DNA of 64,000 nucleotides from Microcaldota archaeon. GTDB lineage: Archaea; Micrarchaeota; Micrarchaeia; Micrarchaeales; Micrarchaeaceae. Positions 1 to 8,248 of this stretch are shown here, piece after piece. A program made the position numbers and the translations under genes. Positions within the stretch are counted from its first letter, which is position 1. The number at the start of each line of letters is the position of its first letter. The DNA is taken from positions 1 to 64,000 of the forward strand of contig DAHWRK010000002.1 of the NCBI GenBank assembly GCA_027339055.1, given 5' to 3'. The notes under the pieces were generated by a model. That model ran no database searches. It saw nothing but the letters and a program-made list of their open reading frames with translations, and had not been told where the DNA came from.

Positions 1-510
1 ATTCATCAGCTCGATGTATTCGTCGGCAAACCTGGATTCCATTATTTCTTTGTCCTTGTAAAACATGTAGCTTCCGTCTGGAAGCTTTTTGTCGAATGCC
101 ACATACCTCGTTGATTTCTCTATGTACGAAGCGAATCTCCCATCTTCTATGACTTTTGCCAAAAGGTTAGATATGAATTCGCACGAAGCCGGAATGCCAC
201 CAGCCATTTCCTGTATAGAATCGTCTCCGTAATCCACGAGCCACGATTCAAAAAATTCCCTGCCTCGATTCGAATTCGGAAGAAATTCCTTAAGCAGTAG
301 CTCCCTTCCAGTAAATGATGTTCTGCTGTACCTTGAAAGCAGAGCCCCTGCCTGCTCCGGAGTGAAAGAGTCCCCTATTTTCCAGGCAAATATATTATCG
401 TCCGAATTTGTGACAAACTTTGCGAGTTTGCTCCCATCTTCTTCGGGAAGTTCCCCTACATTTATACCGGCATCGCCATCGTAAAATTTGAGGATTGTTT
501 TTATTGGCAT
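1..510 (-). CDS. ThyX-like (FAD-dependent thymidylate synthase family) protein, N-terminal part, cut by window edge
   Basis: This is an open frame of 170 codons that runs off the left edge. It was read directly from the minus strand, starting at ATG 508-510. The fragment contains RYSRTSFTGRE (about residue 63) and a stretch ending EDGRFASYIEKSTRYV, which resembles the long two-domain ThyX-like proteins of archaea and some bacteria. The canonical ThyX RHRxxS motif is not in this part, so catalytic competence cannot be judged. The start is supported by a GTGATT ribosome binding site just upstream and a TATA box about 27 nt away. If functional it would methylate dUMP using folate and FAD. Thymidine kinase is encoded elsewhere in the window (13008). 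Confidence 0.65.
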   Translation of the reverse strand, partial: MPIKTILKFYDGDAGINVGELPEEDGSKLAKFVTNSDDNIFAWKIGDSFTPEQAGALLSRYSRTSFTGRELLLKEFLPNSNRGREFFESWLVDYGDDSIQEMAGGIPASCEFISNLLAKVIEDGRFASYIEKSTRYVAFDKKLPDGSYMFYKDKEIMESRFADEYIELMN

Positions 511-536
511 CGTGAATCACATACAATTGGCAATAT

Positions 537-548
537 AACTTTAAATTG
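537..548 (-). promoter_or_regulatory. TATA box for the ThyX-like gene
   Basis: The minus strand reads CAATTTAAAGTT. It ends 26-27 nt before the ATG at 510, the usual spacing of an archaeal TATA box to a near-leaderless start. Confidence 0.45.
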
Positions 549-568
549 CTTTTATGGGATGTGCAAAA

Positions 569-599
569 GGCGCTCGCTTACCAGCATATATCTAGCGCC
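569..599 (-). terminator. Hairpin with T tail after the VKOR-like gene
   Basis: On the minus strand, directly after the stop at 600-602, GGCGCT pairs with AGCGCC across a 19-nt loop and is followed by TTTT. The position and T run suggest a terminator. The long loop makes this only moderately convincing. Confidence 0.35.
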
Positions 600-1093
600 C
601 TATGCTGATTCCTGCGCTTGGAACAGGTAGGCACGTATCTTTGAATGCTTTGAGAAAAGGAAATATGACACTATTACGAAGTCGATGATTATGGCCCCGT
701 GCATTATCGTACAGTAGAGGCATATCGAGTGCACTACGAAAAATTCTAGGTAGACTAGATATGGGACTATTGCAAGACCAAAGAAGCGCCATACGAAAAG
801 CACATAGAATACGCGCTTGGCCAGGGGCTTGCCATGTAAGTTAGCATAAAAACAAGGGCTATGTTTATTATGAACCATAGAGAGGCAAGGAAATCCAGGG
901 AAACCCCAAAGACGCTAGAATAGCTGCTCGTGAGGACCTTCATGCAGTTGAATGGCGTGGAGGCAATGGTAGTGTTTATTACGCAGAAAGACGGCGGATG
1001 ATGTATCACGTAGAGCTCATATATTACTATTCCGGAAGCAATCAGCCCTATTATCGACATTATAGTAAGTATAGCCAAATCTCTGTTTGACAT
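600..1093 (-). pseudogene. VKOR/DsbB-like disulfide oxidoreductase, frameshifted
   Basis: Two overlapping frames together make one vitamin K epoxide reductase family membrane protein. The first (767-1093) starts MSNRDLAILTIMS and carries the first cysteine region and the conserved SSYSSVFGV segment. It then loses homology and stops. The second (from about 850 down to 600) supplies the remaining helices and the CLYC redox pair. The frames join at a run of five A at 848-852 (T5 on the coding strand); one extra T there would restore a continuous protein of about 165 aa. VKOR reoxidises periplasmic thiol oxidases using quinone. An intact paralogue lies at 59649. This is either a recent pseudogene or a homopolymer sequencing error. 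The start sits about 25 nt from a TATA box. Confidence 0.75.
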
Positions 1094-1114
1094 GTTGTGC
1101 GTTTTGCCACCCGA

Positions 1115-1128
1115 TTAAGATTTATAGA
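1115..1128 (-). promoter_or_regulatory. TATA box for the VKOR-like gene
   Basis: The minus strand reads TCTATAAATCTTAA, ending about 22 nt before the ATG at 1093. This is consistent with a leaderless or very short-leader transcript. Confidence 0.45.
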
Positions 1129-1165
1129 TGGTTGCCTTTAGCCAAAAAATGAGTAATATTAAAAA

Positions 1166-1191
1166 TCATGCCGCGGAAATTCGCGGCATGA
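1166..1191 (-). terminator. Perfect hairpin plus T run after the DUF981-like gene
   Basis: TCATGCCGCG (1166-1175) and CGCGGCATGA (1182-1191) form a perfect 10-bp inverted repeat with a 6-nt loop. On the minus strand it follows the stop at 1204 by about 12 nt and is followed by TTTTTAAT. It looks like an intrinsic-type terminator. Confidence 0.6.
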
Positions 1192-1203
1192 GAGTAAAAC
1201 CTT

Positions 1204-1812
1204 TCATGGAGGAGAAAGAAGGTGCGCGTATATAGCCGCATAGCCTATGAACAATGCAGCGAATGCTGCTATTATGAGGAGCGTTGCAATGAGATAATAG
1301 GCGTGCTTGCCGTTGTTGCTCTTGGGGTCCAGGTACACCAGCGGAGAAAGTATTGCTGATAGCCCTGAGAATACGTAGAGACCCATCGAGCTTATAAGGT
1401 CAACTCCTGTCTCCAGCTTGAAGTTTAGTATTGCAACTGCTTCGACCAAAATATATATCCCAAGGAAGAACCCGAATATCGAAAGGACTTTCAAGTTCAT
1501 GTTCTTATACAGCATATAGCCTCCCATCACCATAAGCAGCCCGAGGAAAAGCAATGGGTCTCCGAAAAGCATGTTGTATGCAGGAGGAAGCGGCCAGGCG
1601 AATGACATTAGAAAGCCGCTAGCTACATCAAACATCCCGAACCCGATTATAGGTATGGCGAGACTGTTTATTGTTTTCTTTTGCTTTACTGCATATAGTA
1701 AGTACATGGCCAAAAGAGAAGCGCTGGAGCCCAGCGCCAGCAACATTACAGCTAACGAATCCACAAACACTGCTGCCGTTAAATCACCTAAGATACGTGT
1801 GCTTGGAACCAT
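1204..1812 (-). CDS. Multi-spanning membrane protein, DUF981-like
   Basis: This hydrophobic protein of about 202 aa has six or seven predicted membrane segments separated by short loops. A conserved-looking PAYNMLFGDP loop and a LGLLMVMGGYMLYKN helix follow near the middle. The overall pattern resembles the archaeal DUF981 family, whose function is unknown. I chose ATG 1812; an upstream in-frame ATG at 1878 would add another hydrophobic stretch and is possible. It diverges from the HTH gene at 1927, so the two may share a control region. A strong hairpin-T terminator follows its stop. Confidence 0.55.
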   Translation of the reverse strand: MVPSTRILGDLTAAVFVDSLAVMLLALGSSASLLAMYLLYAVKQKKTINSLAIPIIGFGMFDVASGFLMSFAWPLPPAYNMLFGDPLLFLGLLMVMGGYMLYKNMNLKVLSIFGFFLGIYILVEAVAILNFKLETGVDLISSMGLYVFSGLSAILSPLVYLDPKSNNGKHAYYLIATLLIIAAFAALFIGYAAIYAHLLSPP

Positions 1813-1926
1813 TAATAACTTATCGCTACTGAATGCAATTATGCATAAAAAATGCAAAATATTGAATGCGAAAAGCATGTTATTAATAGTTTAAGTTGCA
1901 TTGGATATACTAAGTATGGCGATAAA

Positions 1927-2292
1927 ATGACCCAAGGCAAGACATCAGATAAAAAAGGGCGTGAAAACTTTTGCGTAATTCGTAGCATGCTGGATGAACA
2001 TGAACTGCAAGGCGAAACGCTGGAAAAGGTAATAAGATCGAATTGGCAAATTACCGTTACTTTTATACTGAATGCGAAAGCTGAAGGGATGTTTTTCAAT
2101 GAAATATTGTCGGAATCTGGGCTCACCGCAAGAACTCTTTCATCTATCCTTAAATCGCTGGAAGCGGAGAAAATGCTCAGCAGAAAAGTTGTTGATTCCC
2201 ATCCCGTAAGAGTGAAATACACACTAACCAGCACAGGAAAGAAACTGGCAAATTCCGGATGCCCCGTAATAGCTTTGGGCGTGCAGGGCTAG
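1927..2292 (+). CDS. Winged-helix transcriptional regulator
   Basis: This is a 121-aa protein. Residues about 35-100 read as a winged helix: ITVTFILNAKAEGMFFNEIL, then GLTARTLSSILKSLEAEKML (recognition helix), then VKYTLTSTGKKLA (wing). This is the pattern of HxlR/MarR-like archaeal repressors. The start at ATG 1927 follows GGCGAT; an in-frame upstream ATG at 1852 exists but lies close to the divergent promoter. A CP dipeptide near the C terminus has no clear partner. It is divergent to the DUF981-like membrane protein and upstream of the Nramp gene, so either could be its target. That is inference only. Confidence 0.7.
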   Translation: MTQGKTSDKKGRENFCVIRSMLDEHELQGETLEKVIRSNWQITVTFILNAKAEGMFFNEILSESGLTARTLSSILKSLEAEKMLSRKVVDSHPVRVKYTLTSTGKKLANSGCPVIALGVQG

Positions 2293-2300
2293 TTTCCACG

Positions 2301-2310
2301 CATATATTAA
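2301..2310 (+). promoter_or_regulatory. TATA box for the Nramp-type transporter
   Basis: CATATATTAA lies 24 nt before ATG 2334, with no ribosome binding site between. This suggests a leaderless transcript. Confidence 0.4.
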
Positions 2311-2333
2311 CCTTTTTGTAGCATTAAGAAACA

Positions 2334-3725
2334 ATGATTCCGGAGCAGGCCAACGAAGGCGAAGAGGCATTTGACATAAACAAAAAACTAGAGGAGCTGC
2401 CGGTAGAAATAAGGCTTAGGGCCATAGACAGGCTCAAGGTTGCTAAGCTAAGGCACAACAGAAGCTTATGGACAAAAATACTGCTCGTAATAGCGCTAAT
2501 AGGCCCGGGAATATTGGTAATGGTGGCTGACAACGATGCAGGAGGCGTAATAACCTACGCTCAAACAGGCTCCATATTCGGGCTTGGATTTTTTATACCG
2601 CTTATGATACTGATGGTGCCCACTGCTTATCTCGTCCAGGAGATGACGGTAAGGCTCGCCGCAGTAACTAGGAGGGGACATGCCGAGATGATATGGAAAA
2701 GGTATGGGCCTTTCTGGGGGGCATTCTCGCTCGGCGATTTGGTAATAGCGAATTCGCTCACGCTCGTTACGGAATTTATAGGGATAACATTCGGCATGAG
2801 CATATTTGGAGTGAAGCCGCTGATTGCAGTCATAATAGGGATAGCTTTCATATCAACGGTAATGCTGACGCTCAGGTACCACAAGTGGGAGCGTGCCAGT
2901 CTGATAATCGCTTTCTTCAACATGATATTCATACCATTGGTATTCTTCGCGCACCCGGATTGGAGCCTTGTTGCAAAGAGCTTCCTGACGTGGCATATCA
3001 GCGGGGGCATAAGCACACTTTTCATATACGTGCTGCTTGCCAACATAGGCACTACGATAGCCCCATGGATGCTCTTCTTTCAGCAGAGCTCCGAAGTCGA
3101 CAAAGGCACGGTGCCTGAAGACATAGGTGCAGGAAAGAGGGATACGTTTGTGGGGGCGTGCATAATGGCCACAGTGGCAATCTGCATCCTTGTGCTGACC
3201 GGTACGCTAGTTTTCAGCACAGGCCACGTAGGAAGCACTACTTCTACTACAAGCTACAGCATAGCATCCATACTTAGCACAATATCAAAGAAGATAGGCA
3301 CGGTGCCTGTTGAGCTGTTTGCCCTTGGGCTTATTGACGCCGGCATAATAGCGGCGATAGCGCTTACGGCAAGCACCTCATGGGCGGTTGGAGAGGCCTT
3401 CAACTGGCCCAAGAGCATAAACTTGCCGTTTCTCGAGGGGAGAAAGTTTTACATTCCGGGCATAATAAGCATGCTCGTTGCCGCTGCCATAGTCTTGGTG
3501 CCCAATGTGCCCCTTGGCTTTCTCAACATAACTGTGCAGGTGATAGCTTCGATATTCATGCCTGCTGCGCTTCTTTTCCTTTTGCTATTGGTAAATGACA
3601 AGGAGGTTATGGGCAAGCGCGTAAACAAGAGATGGGAGAACGTTTCAATAATAACAATAATGGTCGTGTTGGTGAGCATGAGCAGCCTTTACGGGCTAAG
3701 CCTCGTGTTTCCGCACCTGCTGTAG
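2334..3725 (+). CDS. Nramp-related divalent metal transporter
   Basis: This 463-aa protein has about 11 membrane helices. After a soluble N-terminal segment of about 45 residues, TM1 reads GPGILVMVADNDAGG. Aligned with the Nramp DPGN signature it gives D68-A69-G70-G71. TM6 reads NIGTTIAPWM, where true Mn/Fe transporters have A-x-x-M; here those positions are T240 and A243. Both the asparagine and the methionine metal ligands are therefore replaced. Related divergent Nramps carry Mg2+ or trivalent ions instead of transition metals, so substrate is uncertain. A 70-aa membrane protein follows 8 nt downstream and is probably co-transcribed. Confidence 0.8.
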   Translation: MIPEQANEGEEAFDINKKLEELPVEIRLRAIDRLKVAKLRHNRSLWTKILLVIALIGPGILVMVADNDAGGVITYAQTGSIFGLGFFIPLMILMVPTAYLVQEMTVRLAAVTRRGHAEMIWKRYGPFWGAFSLGDLVIANSLTLVTEFIGITFGMSIFGVKPLIAVIIGIAFISTVMLTLRYHKWERASLIIAFFNMIFIPLVFFAHPDWSLVAKSFLTWHISGGISTLFIYVLLANIGTTIAPWMLFFQQSSEVDKGTVPEDIGAGKRDTFVGACIMATVAICILVLTGTLVFSTGHVGSTTSTTSYSIASILSTISKKIGTVPVELFALGLIDAGIIAAIALTASTSWAVGEAFNWPKSINLPFLEGRKFYIPGIISMLVAAAIVLVPNVPLGFLNITVQVIASIFMPAALLFLLLLVNDKEVMGKRVNKRWENVSIITIMVVLVSMSSLYGLSLVFPHLL

Positions 3726-3733
3726 GTGATTGA

Positions 3734-3946
3734 ATGGATGCCTTTGACGGAAAAGAATTTGAATTCATAAAGAACGATAAGGATTGGGAAAACTTCCTTA
3801 AGAGGGAAAAGCTAAAGGACTATTCGAAGATACCAGTAAAGAGGGCCAAGGTAAGCGGATGGGTCAAGTTCGCCTTCGCTTTCCTTAGGATATATATAGT
3901 CATAATGCTTGTGCTCATAATCCTCGGATTCCTTAACATAATATGA
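3734..3946 (+). CDS. Small single-pass membrane protein
   Basis: A 70-aa protein with an acidic/basic soluble N-terminal half and one membrane helix (about residues 46-68) at the C terminus. The start is well set by GGTGATTGA directly before ATG 3734. It follows the Nramp-type gene by 8 nt, so it may be an accessory or regulatory subunit of that transporter. I recognise no family. Confidence 0.6.
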   Translation: MDAFDGKEFEFIKNDKDWENFLKREKLKDYSKIPVKRAKVSGWVKFAFAFLRIYIVIMLVLIILGFLNII

Positions 3947-4087
3947 ATCACTTCTTTATCTCTGCAATATAGATATAGCTGGAATGTTGGAGTAGGCGTT
4001 GGCAAAACCATCAGGCACAATGCACTAGACAATAAAGCCAGAAAATAAAGTGTTCGGATAATGCCTTTATTAGAAGGCAACGCTTGT

Positions 4088-5398
4088 TCAACTTATTGTT
4101 TTTAGATCAACTCCTTTAGTCTCTTTAGAAAGAAGAGCAGAAGCAAGTATGAAAAGCTCGCCAATTATTACGAACACGCCCCACCATTCAAAAAAGCTAG
4201 CTGCTGCAAATCCGACTATTAAAAGCAGAAACACCGTACTCCAGTTCCCGATTATAAACCCTCCATTAAAGCCCAAGCCAGTACCGGTGCTCCTGATAGT
4301 TGTCGGAAATTTTTCAGCAAGGAAAGATGGTATTACGCCATATATTCCTGTGGTTATGAATGCCAATACACTTGCAAATGCAAGCGCGCCGTAAAATCCA
4401 AGTGAATGTGTGATTATAAGATACGTCATAGGTATCGCAAGTATTATGCCTATTATTGAGAATAGTATCATTACGTTTCTCCTGCCTATGAAGTCGCTAA
4501 AGTAGCCCGATGCAAAATAGCCAATCAGAGAAAGCAGTATTGCTATTATCACTACGTATATGTATGAAGGAAATGTCATGAAATTCCCGACAGACAGTAT
4601 CGTAGGATAAAATCCAAGAGTCAGGCCGTATACCCAAGCTATTCCTGTCATTGCAAGTATTCCGGTCATTACGCCCATTGTCGTCTTCCTGTCCTTAAAC
4701 AGTGCCGACAGCGGAGCCCTTGATACCTTTCTCTTTTTATGCAGCTCGGACCACATTGCAGATTCTGGCATTGTGACCCGTAGTATAAGCCCTATTATTA
4801 CAGGTATTATTCCTATCCAAAACATCCACCTCCATCCCGTTATTGCAAAAGAAGTTCCGGGAAAAGCGAAGTGCAGAAGAAGGAACACGACTGCTGCAAG
4901 CGTATACCCTATTGGATAGCCGCTTTGTATTGCTGCTCCCCACAAACCTCTCTTGTTGTTCTTTACTGTTTCCATTAGAATGGTAGCGCTGTTTCCATAT
5001 TCTCCACCTGCGAATATTCCAGTTATAATTCTGAAAAGGAAAAGCAGCAGCGGGGCCGCAATACCTATTGCAGCATACGTGGGGAGAAATCCAGTAAGGA
5101 ATATGATCGCGCCTAAGCCGCCTAGCGTTATCACCATTGCCGGCTTTCGGCCTATTTTGTCGCCGACTCTTCCGAATATTGCCCCGCCCACTGGCCTGAA
5201 TATGAAAGTGGTGGTATAAATGCTCCATGTGCCTATTATAGCCAACCCAAAATTAGCCGGGAAAAAGATATCAGCAAGGACAGGGACAAGAAGAAACATC
5301 ATGCTTAAATCGAAGGCATCGAGTATCCACCCTGCCAATGCACCAGGATAGACCGAAAAGGGTTTTGGCTTAACAAGACCTTTTTGAGATGATGCCAT
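4088..5398 (-). CDS. Major facilitator superfamily transporter
   Basis: This protein of about 436 aa has 12 predicted membrane helices. The loop after helix 2 reads GRVGDKIGRKPAMVI, the classic MFS motif G-x3-D-x-[IL]-GR. The second half repeats it as GYFSDFIGRRNVMI. The N-terminal half has the WILDAFDLSMMF and GGEYGNSATILMET features of the metabolite:H+ symporter (sialate/dicarboxylate/sugar acid) branch. I chose ATG 5398 because GGTGAG lies 7 nt upstream and a TATA box about 26-38 nt upstream. A longer frame to 5530 lacks such support. Substrate is unknown. Confidence 0.8.
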   Translation of the reverse strand: MASSQKGLVKPKPFSVYPGALAGWILDAFDLSMMFLLVPVLADIFFPANFGLAIIGTWSIYTTTFIFRPVGGAIFGRVGDKIGRKPAMVITLGGLGAIIFLTGFLPTYAAIGIAAPLLLFLFRIITGIFAGGEYGNSATILMETVKNNKRGLWGAAIQSGYPIGYTLAAVVFLLLHFAFPGTSFAITGWRWMFWIGIIPVIIGLILRVTMPESAMWSELHKKRKVSRAPLSALFKDRKTTMGVMTGILAMTGIAWVYGLTLGFYPTILSVGNFMTFPSYIYVVIIAILLSLIGYFASGYFSDFIGRRNVMILFSIIGIILAIPMTYLIITHSLGFYGALAFASVLAFITTGIYGVIPSFLAEKFPTTIRSTGTGLGFNGGFIIGNWSTVFLLLIVGFAAASFFEWWGVFVIIGELFILASALLSKETKGVDLKTIS

Positions 5399-5405
5399 AA
5401 TGTCA

Positions 5406-5436
5406 CTCACCATTGCCAAATAAAAGCTTAAATACT
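5406..5436 (-). promoter_or_regulatory. TATA box and ribosome binding site of the MFS gene
   Basis: On the minus strand GTATTTAAGC (about 5425-5435) is followed by GGTGAG (5411-5406) and ATG at 5398. This fixes the start about 44 codons inside the longest open frame. Confidence 0.5.
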
Positions 5437-5536
5437 TTTTTATAAGCGGGTGAACCAAGGTCGCATTAGTATCTCCGGGATCTGCGTATGATAGTGCCTG
5501 TGCAAGTAGGGTCGGATCACTAAGCACCAATACAAA

Positions 5537-7243
5537 CTATTGCCTTATTTCAGATTCGGAAAGAACCAATATGCCATCCGTTTCGATTGCGGACTTGTAA
5601 AAGCTATATGCTTTTTCGTCCACTATGACGACTACGAATCCGTAATCTTTTATTCTTTTGTCCAGCATTTTTGACGTAGACGATGCCGACTTCTTTCCGG
5701 TTTCATATTCTAATGCCATTTTGTTGCCGTATGCATAAGCTACAACATCCGGTCCTTTGCTGTTGTCTATCACGTGGTTTTCTATCCCGTTGGCTGAAAG
5801 CCATGAGCAGATTGCGTTTACCCCTAGCTCGTGGCCTATGCTAAGGGATGGATTTTTGGCCATAATCCATTCGGAGCCAGAGGAGAAGCTGCTTGATATC
5901 TTTTGTGATTTTTTTAATGATTCTATCTGCTCTTCGGTAAAACCCATACCAATGGCTTCCTCCTTGCGCACAGGATGCCTCAAGGCGTTTTCGGAAGCAT
6001 GATTTTGATAGTCGGGATTTTTATTTCCTGCAGGCATTGCCTCCTTTATTGTTATTTTCACTGGAAGCGCGAATTCGGGGCACGACAGAAGAAAATAGTA
6101 TTTCTGCAGGAACGATATATCCCCGTAGAGAAACTTTTCCATTGCAGGGTTGCCATGCGCCATTACAGAAGCGACATATCTCCGCTCTGAGGGATCCGGA
6201 GAACCGAAAGTAATTATGCACGAAGAATTCTCCACCATGTCCTTTGGAAGGGATATTGCCATGTGCGTGGATACGATTATGCCTATGCCGTACTTTCTTC
6301 CCTCCCTTATTATCTTTTTTATTATTCCTGTCTGCGAATCGTAATCGGATATTACAAAGTCAAGCTCGTCTATGATTATGTAATTTGAAAGTTTGTGCGT
6401 TATTGGCATCGAATGCATCCTTGCGTATAGCCTTTGCAGAAGCTCGTGCATTATTATCCTCTTCGAATAAGGGCTTCTTATTTGCCTTAGCGGTATCGAT
6501 ACGACGCCTTCAAAAAGGTCGTTTATGCCTCCTGGTGCCGTTTCCCCGCGGCCGATGCTTAAAGAACTAAGCCTGTTGAGGATGCTGTAAAGCCTTGACT
6601 TCTCAGCGGCGGTGCGTGAGTTTGCAATGAACGTATTTATTACCCTAATCAACGTATCCATGCTTGGCACGTTTTCGATGCTTGCCTGGTATATGGAGCG
6701 CATGCCCGAAATGGAATAGGCATAGCGTATGCATGAATGCAATGAATTTGACTGCAAGTATCCGAAATTGAATATGTCTGAAAACAGGGATGTGAGCTCC
6801 TGTATGCGCTCTCCGGCACTCAGCCCGTCAAGAGCGAATATGTTTATGCCTTTGAGGGGATCTACGGTTTTCCCATTGACCGAGCTTATTATATCGTAAT
6901 GCTCGCTGTCTGAATCAAATAGAAGAATATTCGTACCTGAAGAGGCCAGCCCGCTTATGAGCTTTTTTAACAGTGTGCTCTTGCCGTTGCCGCTTGCGCC
7001 GGCTATTATTATGTGCGGGCTGTTGTATTCGTGCGGCTTTATGTATACGGTGCCATTGGCCGGTTTCCATGCAAAAGGGATTGCCTTTTGCTCCGCTCCG
7101 CGGAACATGAACGTATGGATGTATGGATAGCCCATTGCTTCCCCTACGCTTATTCCTTCAGCGATAGCCGAACTGCCGCTGCGCGGCTTCTTTTTCATAA
7201 TGTATCCAATGAGCCTTTCCAGGCTCTCGCTCATATTGTCCAT
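5537..7243 (-). CDS. HerA/VirB4-type ATPase with C-terminal nuclease-like domain
   Basis: This is a 568-aa protein. Residues about 75-400 form a HerA/FtsK-superfamily ATPase, with Walker A GASGNGKST at 82-90, Walker B YIIIDELDF around D292-E293, and a GIIVSTH sensor segment near 321-327. Residues about 460-560 form a separate domain with H471-E-L-G-V-N, D499 in GPDVV and E512-Y-E-T-G-K517. That spacing fits a PD-(D/E)XK nuclease of the kind seen in replication-relaxation proteins. GGTG lies 5 nt before the ATG. Such ATPases pump DNA or act in conjugation or DNA processing. No relaxase or pilus genes are next to it. The role is inferred. Confidence 0.7.
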   Translation of the reverse strand: MDNMSESLERLIGYIMKKKPRSGSSAIAEGISVGEAMGYPYIHTFMFRGAEQKAIPFAWKPANGTVYIKPHEYNSPHIIIAGASGNGKSTLLKKLISGLASSGTNILLFDSDSEHYDIISSVNGKTVDPLKGINIFALDGLSAGERIQELTSLFSDIFNFGYLQSNSLHSCIRYAYSISGMRSIYQASIENVPSMDTLIRVINTFIANSRTAAEKSRLYSILNRLSSLSIGRGETAPGGINDLFEGVVSIPLRQIRSPYSKRIIMHELLQRLYARMHSMPITHKLSNYIIIDELDFVISDYDSQTGIIKKIIREGRKYGIGIIVSTHMAISLPKDMVENSSCIITFGSPDPSERRYVASVMAHGNPAMEKFLYGDISFLQKYYFLLSCPEFALPVKITIKEAMPAGNKNPDYQNHASENALRHPVRKEEAIGMGFTEEQIESLKKSQKISSSFSSGSEWIMAKNPSLSIGHELGVNAICSWLSANGIENHVIDNSKGPDVVAYAYGNKMALEYETGKKSASSTSKMLDKRIKDYGFVVVIVDEKAYSFYKSAIETDGILVLSESEIRQ

Positions 7244-7344
7244 TTTAACACCATTTGCATAGCTTTAGAATAAGATGCCCTTGATGCATGCAGGAACAAG
7301 AAGTTTCGATTAGGATTAGGGCATCTTGGAACAGTTATTGAATG

Positions 7345-7356
7345 CTTTATATACTT
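7345..7356 (+). promoter_or_regulatory. TATA box for tRNA-Ser
   Basis: CTTTATATACTT lies about 32-43 nt before the mature 5' end of the tRNA. This is the expected arrangement for an archaeal tRNA promoter. Confidence 0.5.
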
Positions 7357-7387
7357 TTTCAGCAAAACCTGTAATGCTTGTCAATAT

Positions 7388-7521
7388 GCCAGGGTGGCAG
7401 AATCTGGTAACGCGCCGGTCTTGAGTTTTCAAAACGTCAAGAGCTGATTTGTGATGCGAAAAGGCGCGACAGGTAAACCGGTGCCCTCACGGGCTTTAGG
7501 GTTCAAATCCCTACCCTGGCG
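7388..7521 (+). tRNA. tRNA-Ser (UGA anticodon) with a 50-nt intron
   Basis: The acceptor stem is GCCAGGG/CCCTGGC with discriminator G73, as in archaeal serine tRNAs. The anticodon stem CCGGT (7415-7419) pairs with ACCGG (7477-7481). The anticodon TGA is at 7422-7424, followed by G37. An insert at 7426-7475 sits exactly at position 37/38, the canonical archaeal intron site. The long variable arm GCCC-TCAC-GGGC marks a class II tRNA. The T arm is TAGGG-TTCAAAT-CCCTA. CCA is not encoded. Splicing would need the endonuclease encoded at 56682. Confidence 0.9.
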
Positions 7522-7542
7522 AATCTATCCATAAGGAATCTA

Positions 7543-8133
7543 TCATATGTTTTTAGAAGCGCTTCTGCGGCGCGTATCGGAATCGCTATGCTCTCCCCTT
7601 AAAAGCGTTGCACTGTGGGTTGGCTGATCTTCGCCGCGGAGTTTGTCCAAAAGCCCATATATGGAGCCATGCTCGTTCTTGAGCTGAAGCTGCAGGCCAA
7701 GCACGACATTGTAAGGTATGTACCAGACCTCATCACATATGTCCTTCGTGCTGTGCCCGTATTTCTTAAGCTCTATCTTCAGTTTGTCCGGTTTCTTGGG
7801 CATCTTGTCTGTTATGAGTATAAGGTAGTACGGGGAGCTTACGGGATTATGCTTGAAAGAATTCATCTTTTCTATGAACCTTTTGTCTATGTACTTCTTG
7901 CCGTGGGTCTCTATGAGTACTGTTTTGTCGTTGTAAGTGTCTGCCAACACGAAATCAGGGGTGTAGGTTATGACCTCTTCGTTGCTGCTTATATAGAATT
8001 GAAGGCCTTTGTAGGCGAATCCAATGCCCATGAGGTCTAGGGCAGCCGCGACGTTTGCCTCGAAAGTAGAGGAAAATTTGAATTTATTTTTTTCCATTAT
8101 GTTTACTGCCATTTGTTCCCAAAGCTCCAACAA
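7543..8133 (-). CDS. PD-(D/E)XK nuclease-like protein
   Basis: This protein of about 196 aa has a restriction-endonuclease-like core. A conserved glutamate stands in FEANVAAALDLMGI, then YTPDFVLAD, then VLIETHGKKYID, giving E...PD...ExxGK in the usual order. A strand YYLILITDK follows. The C-terminal tail (from about residue 165) is polar and probably disordered. The start is uncertain. TTG at 8133 or 8130 lies just after GGTG, while the first ATG (8112) has no ribosome binding site at the right distance. It is downstream of the unknown gene at 8249 on the same strand. Substrate DNA is unknown. Confidence 0.55.
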   Translation of the reverse strand: MLELWEQMAVNIMEKNKFKFSSTFEANVAAALDLMGIGFAYKGLQFYISSNEEVITYTPDFVLADTYNDKTVLIETHGKKYIDKRFIEKMNSFKHNPVSSPYYLILITDKMPKKPDKLKIELKKYGHSTKDICDEVWYIPYNVVLGLQLQLKNEHGSIYGLLDKLRGEDQPTHSATLLRGEHSDSDTRRRSASKNI

Positions 8134-8248
8134 TACACCTCTGCAGAGCTAGCGCTAAGGATTAATCCGTACTTACGCGCAAGCAACTCATACCCTCAGT
8201 AGCTTTTTATTGCATCCTTTTTTATTGCTTGGCTTTTCTATAAAGTTG

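Noticed and set aside
600-1093. Programmed -1 frameshifting to join the two VKOR frames
   Set aside because: The frame change is at a short T run, but no X-XXY-YYZ slippery heptamer lies in the zero frame and no obvious downstream pseudoknot is present. A lost base is simpler.
4063-4080. Hairpin TGCCTT/AAGGCA after the MFS gene
   Set aside because: The stem is only 6 bp, A/T-containing and not followed by a T run on the minus strand; it could arise by chance.
7388-7521. Reading the first long tRNA as tRNA-Leu
   Set aside because: The long variable arm fits both, but G73, the CCGGT/ACCGG anticodon stem and the position of the intron after 37 give anticodon UGA, so serine.
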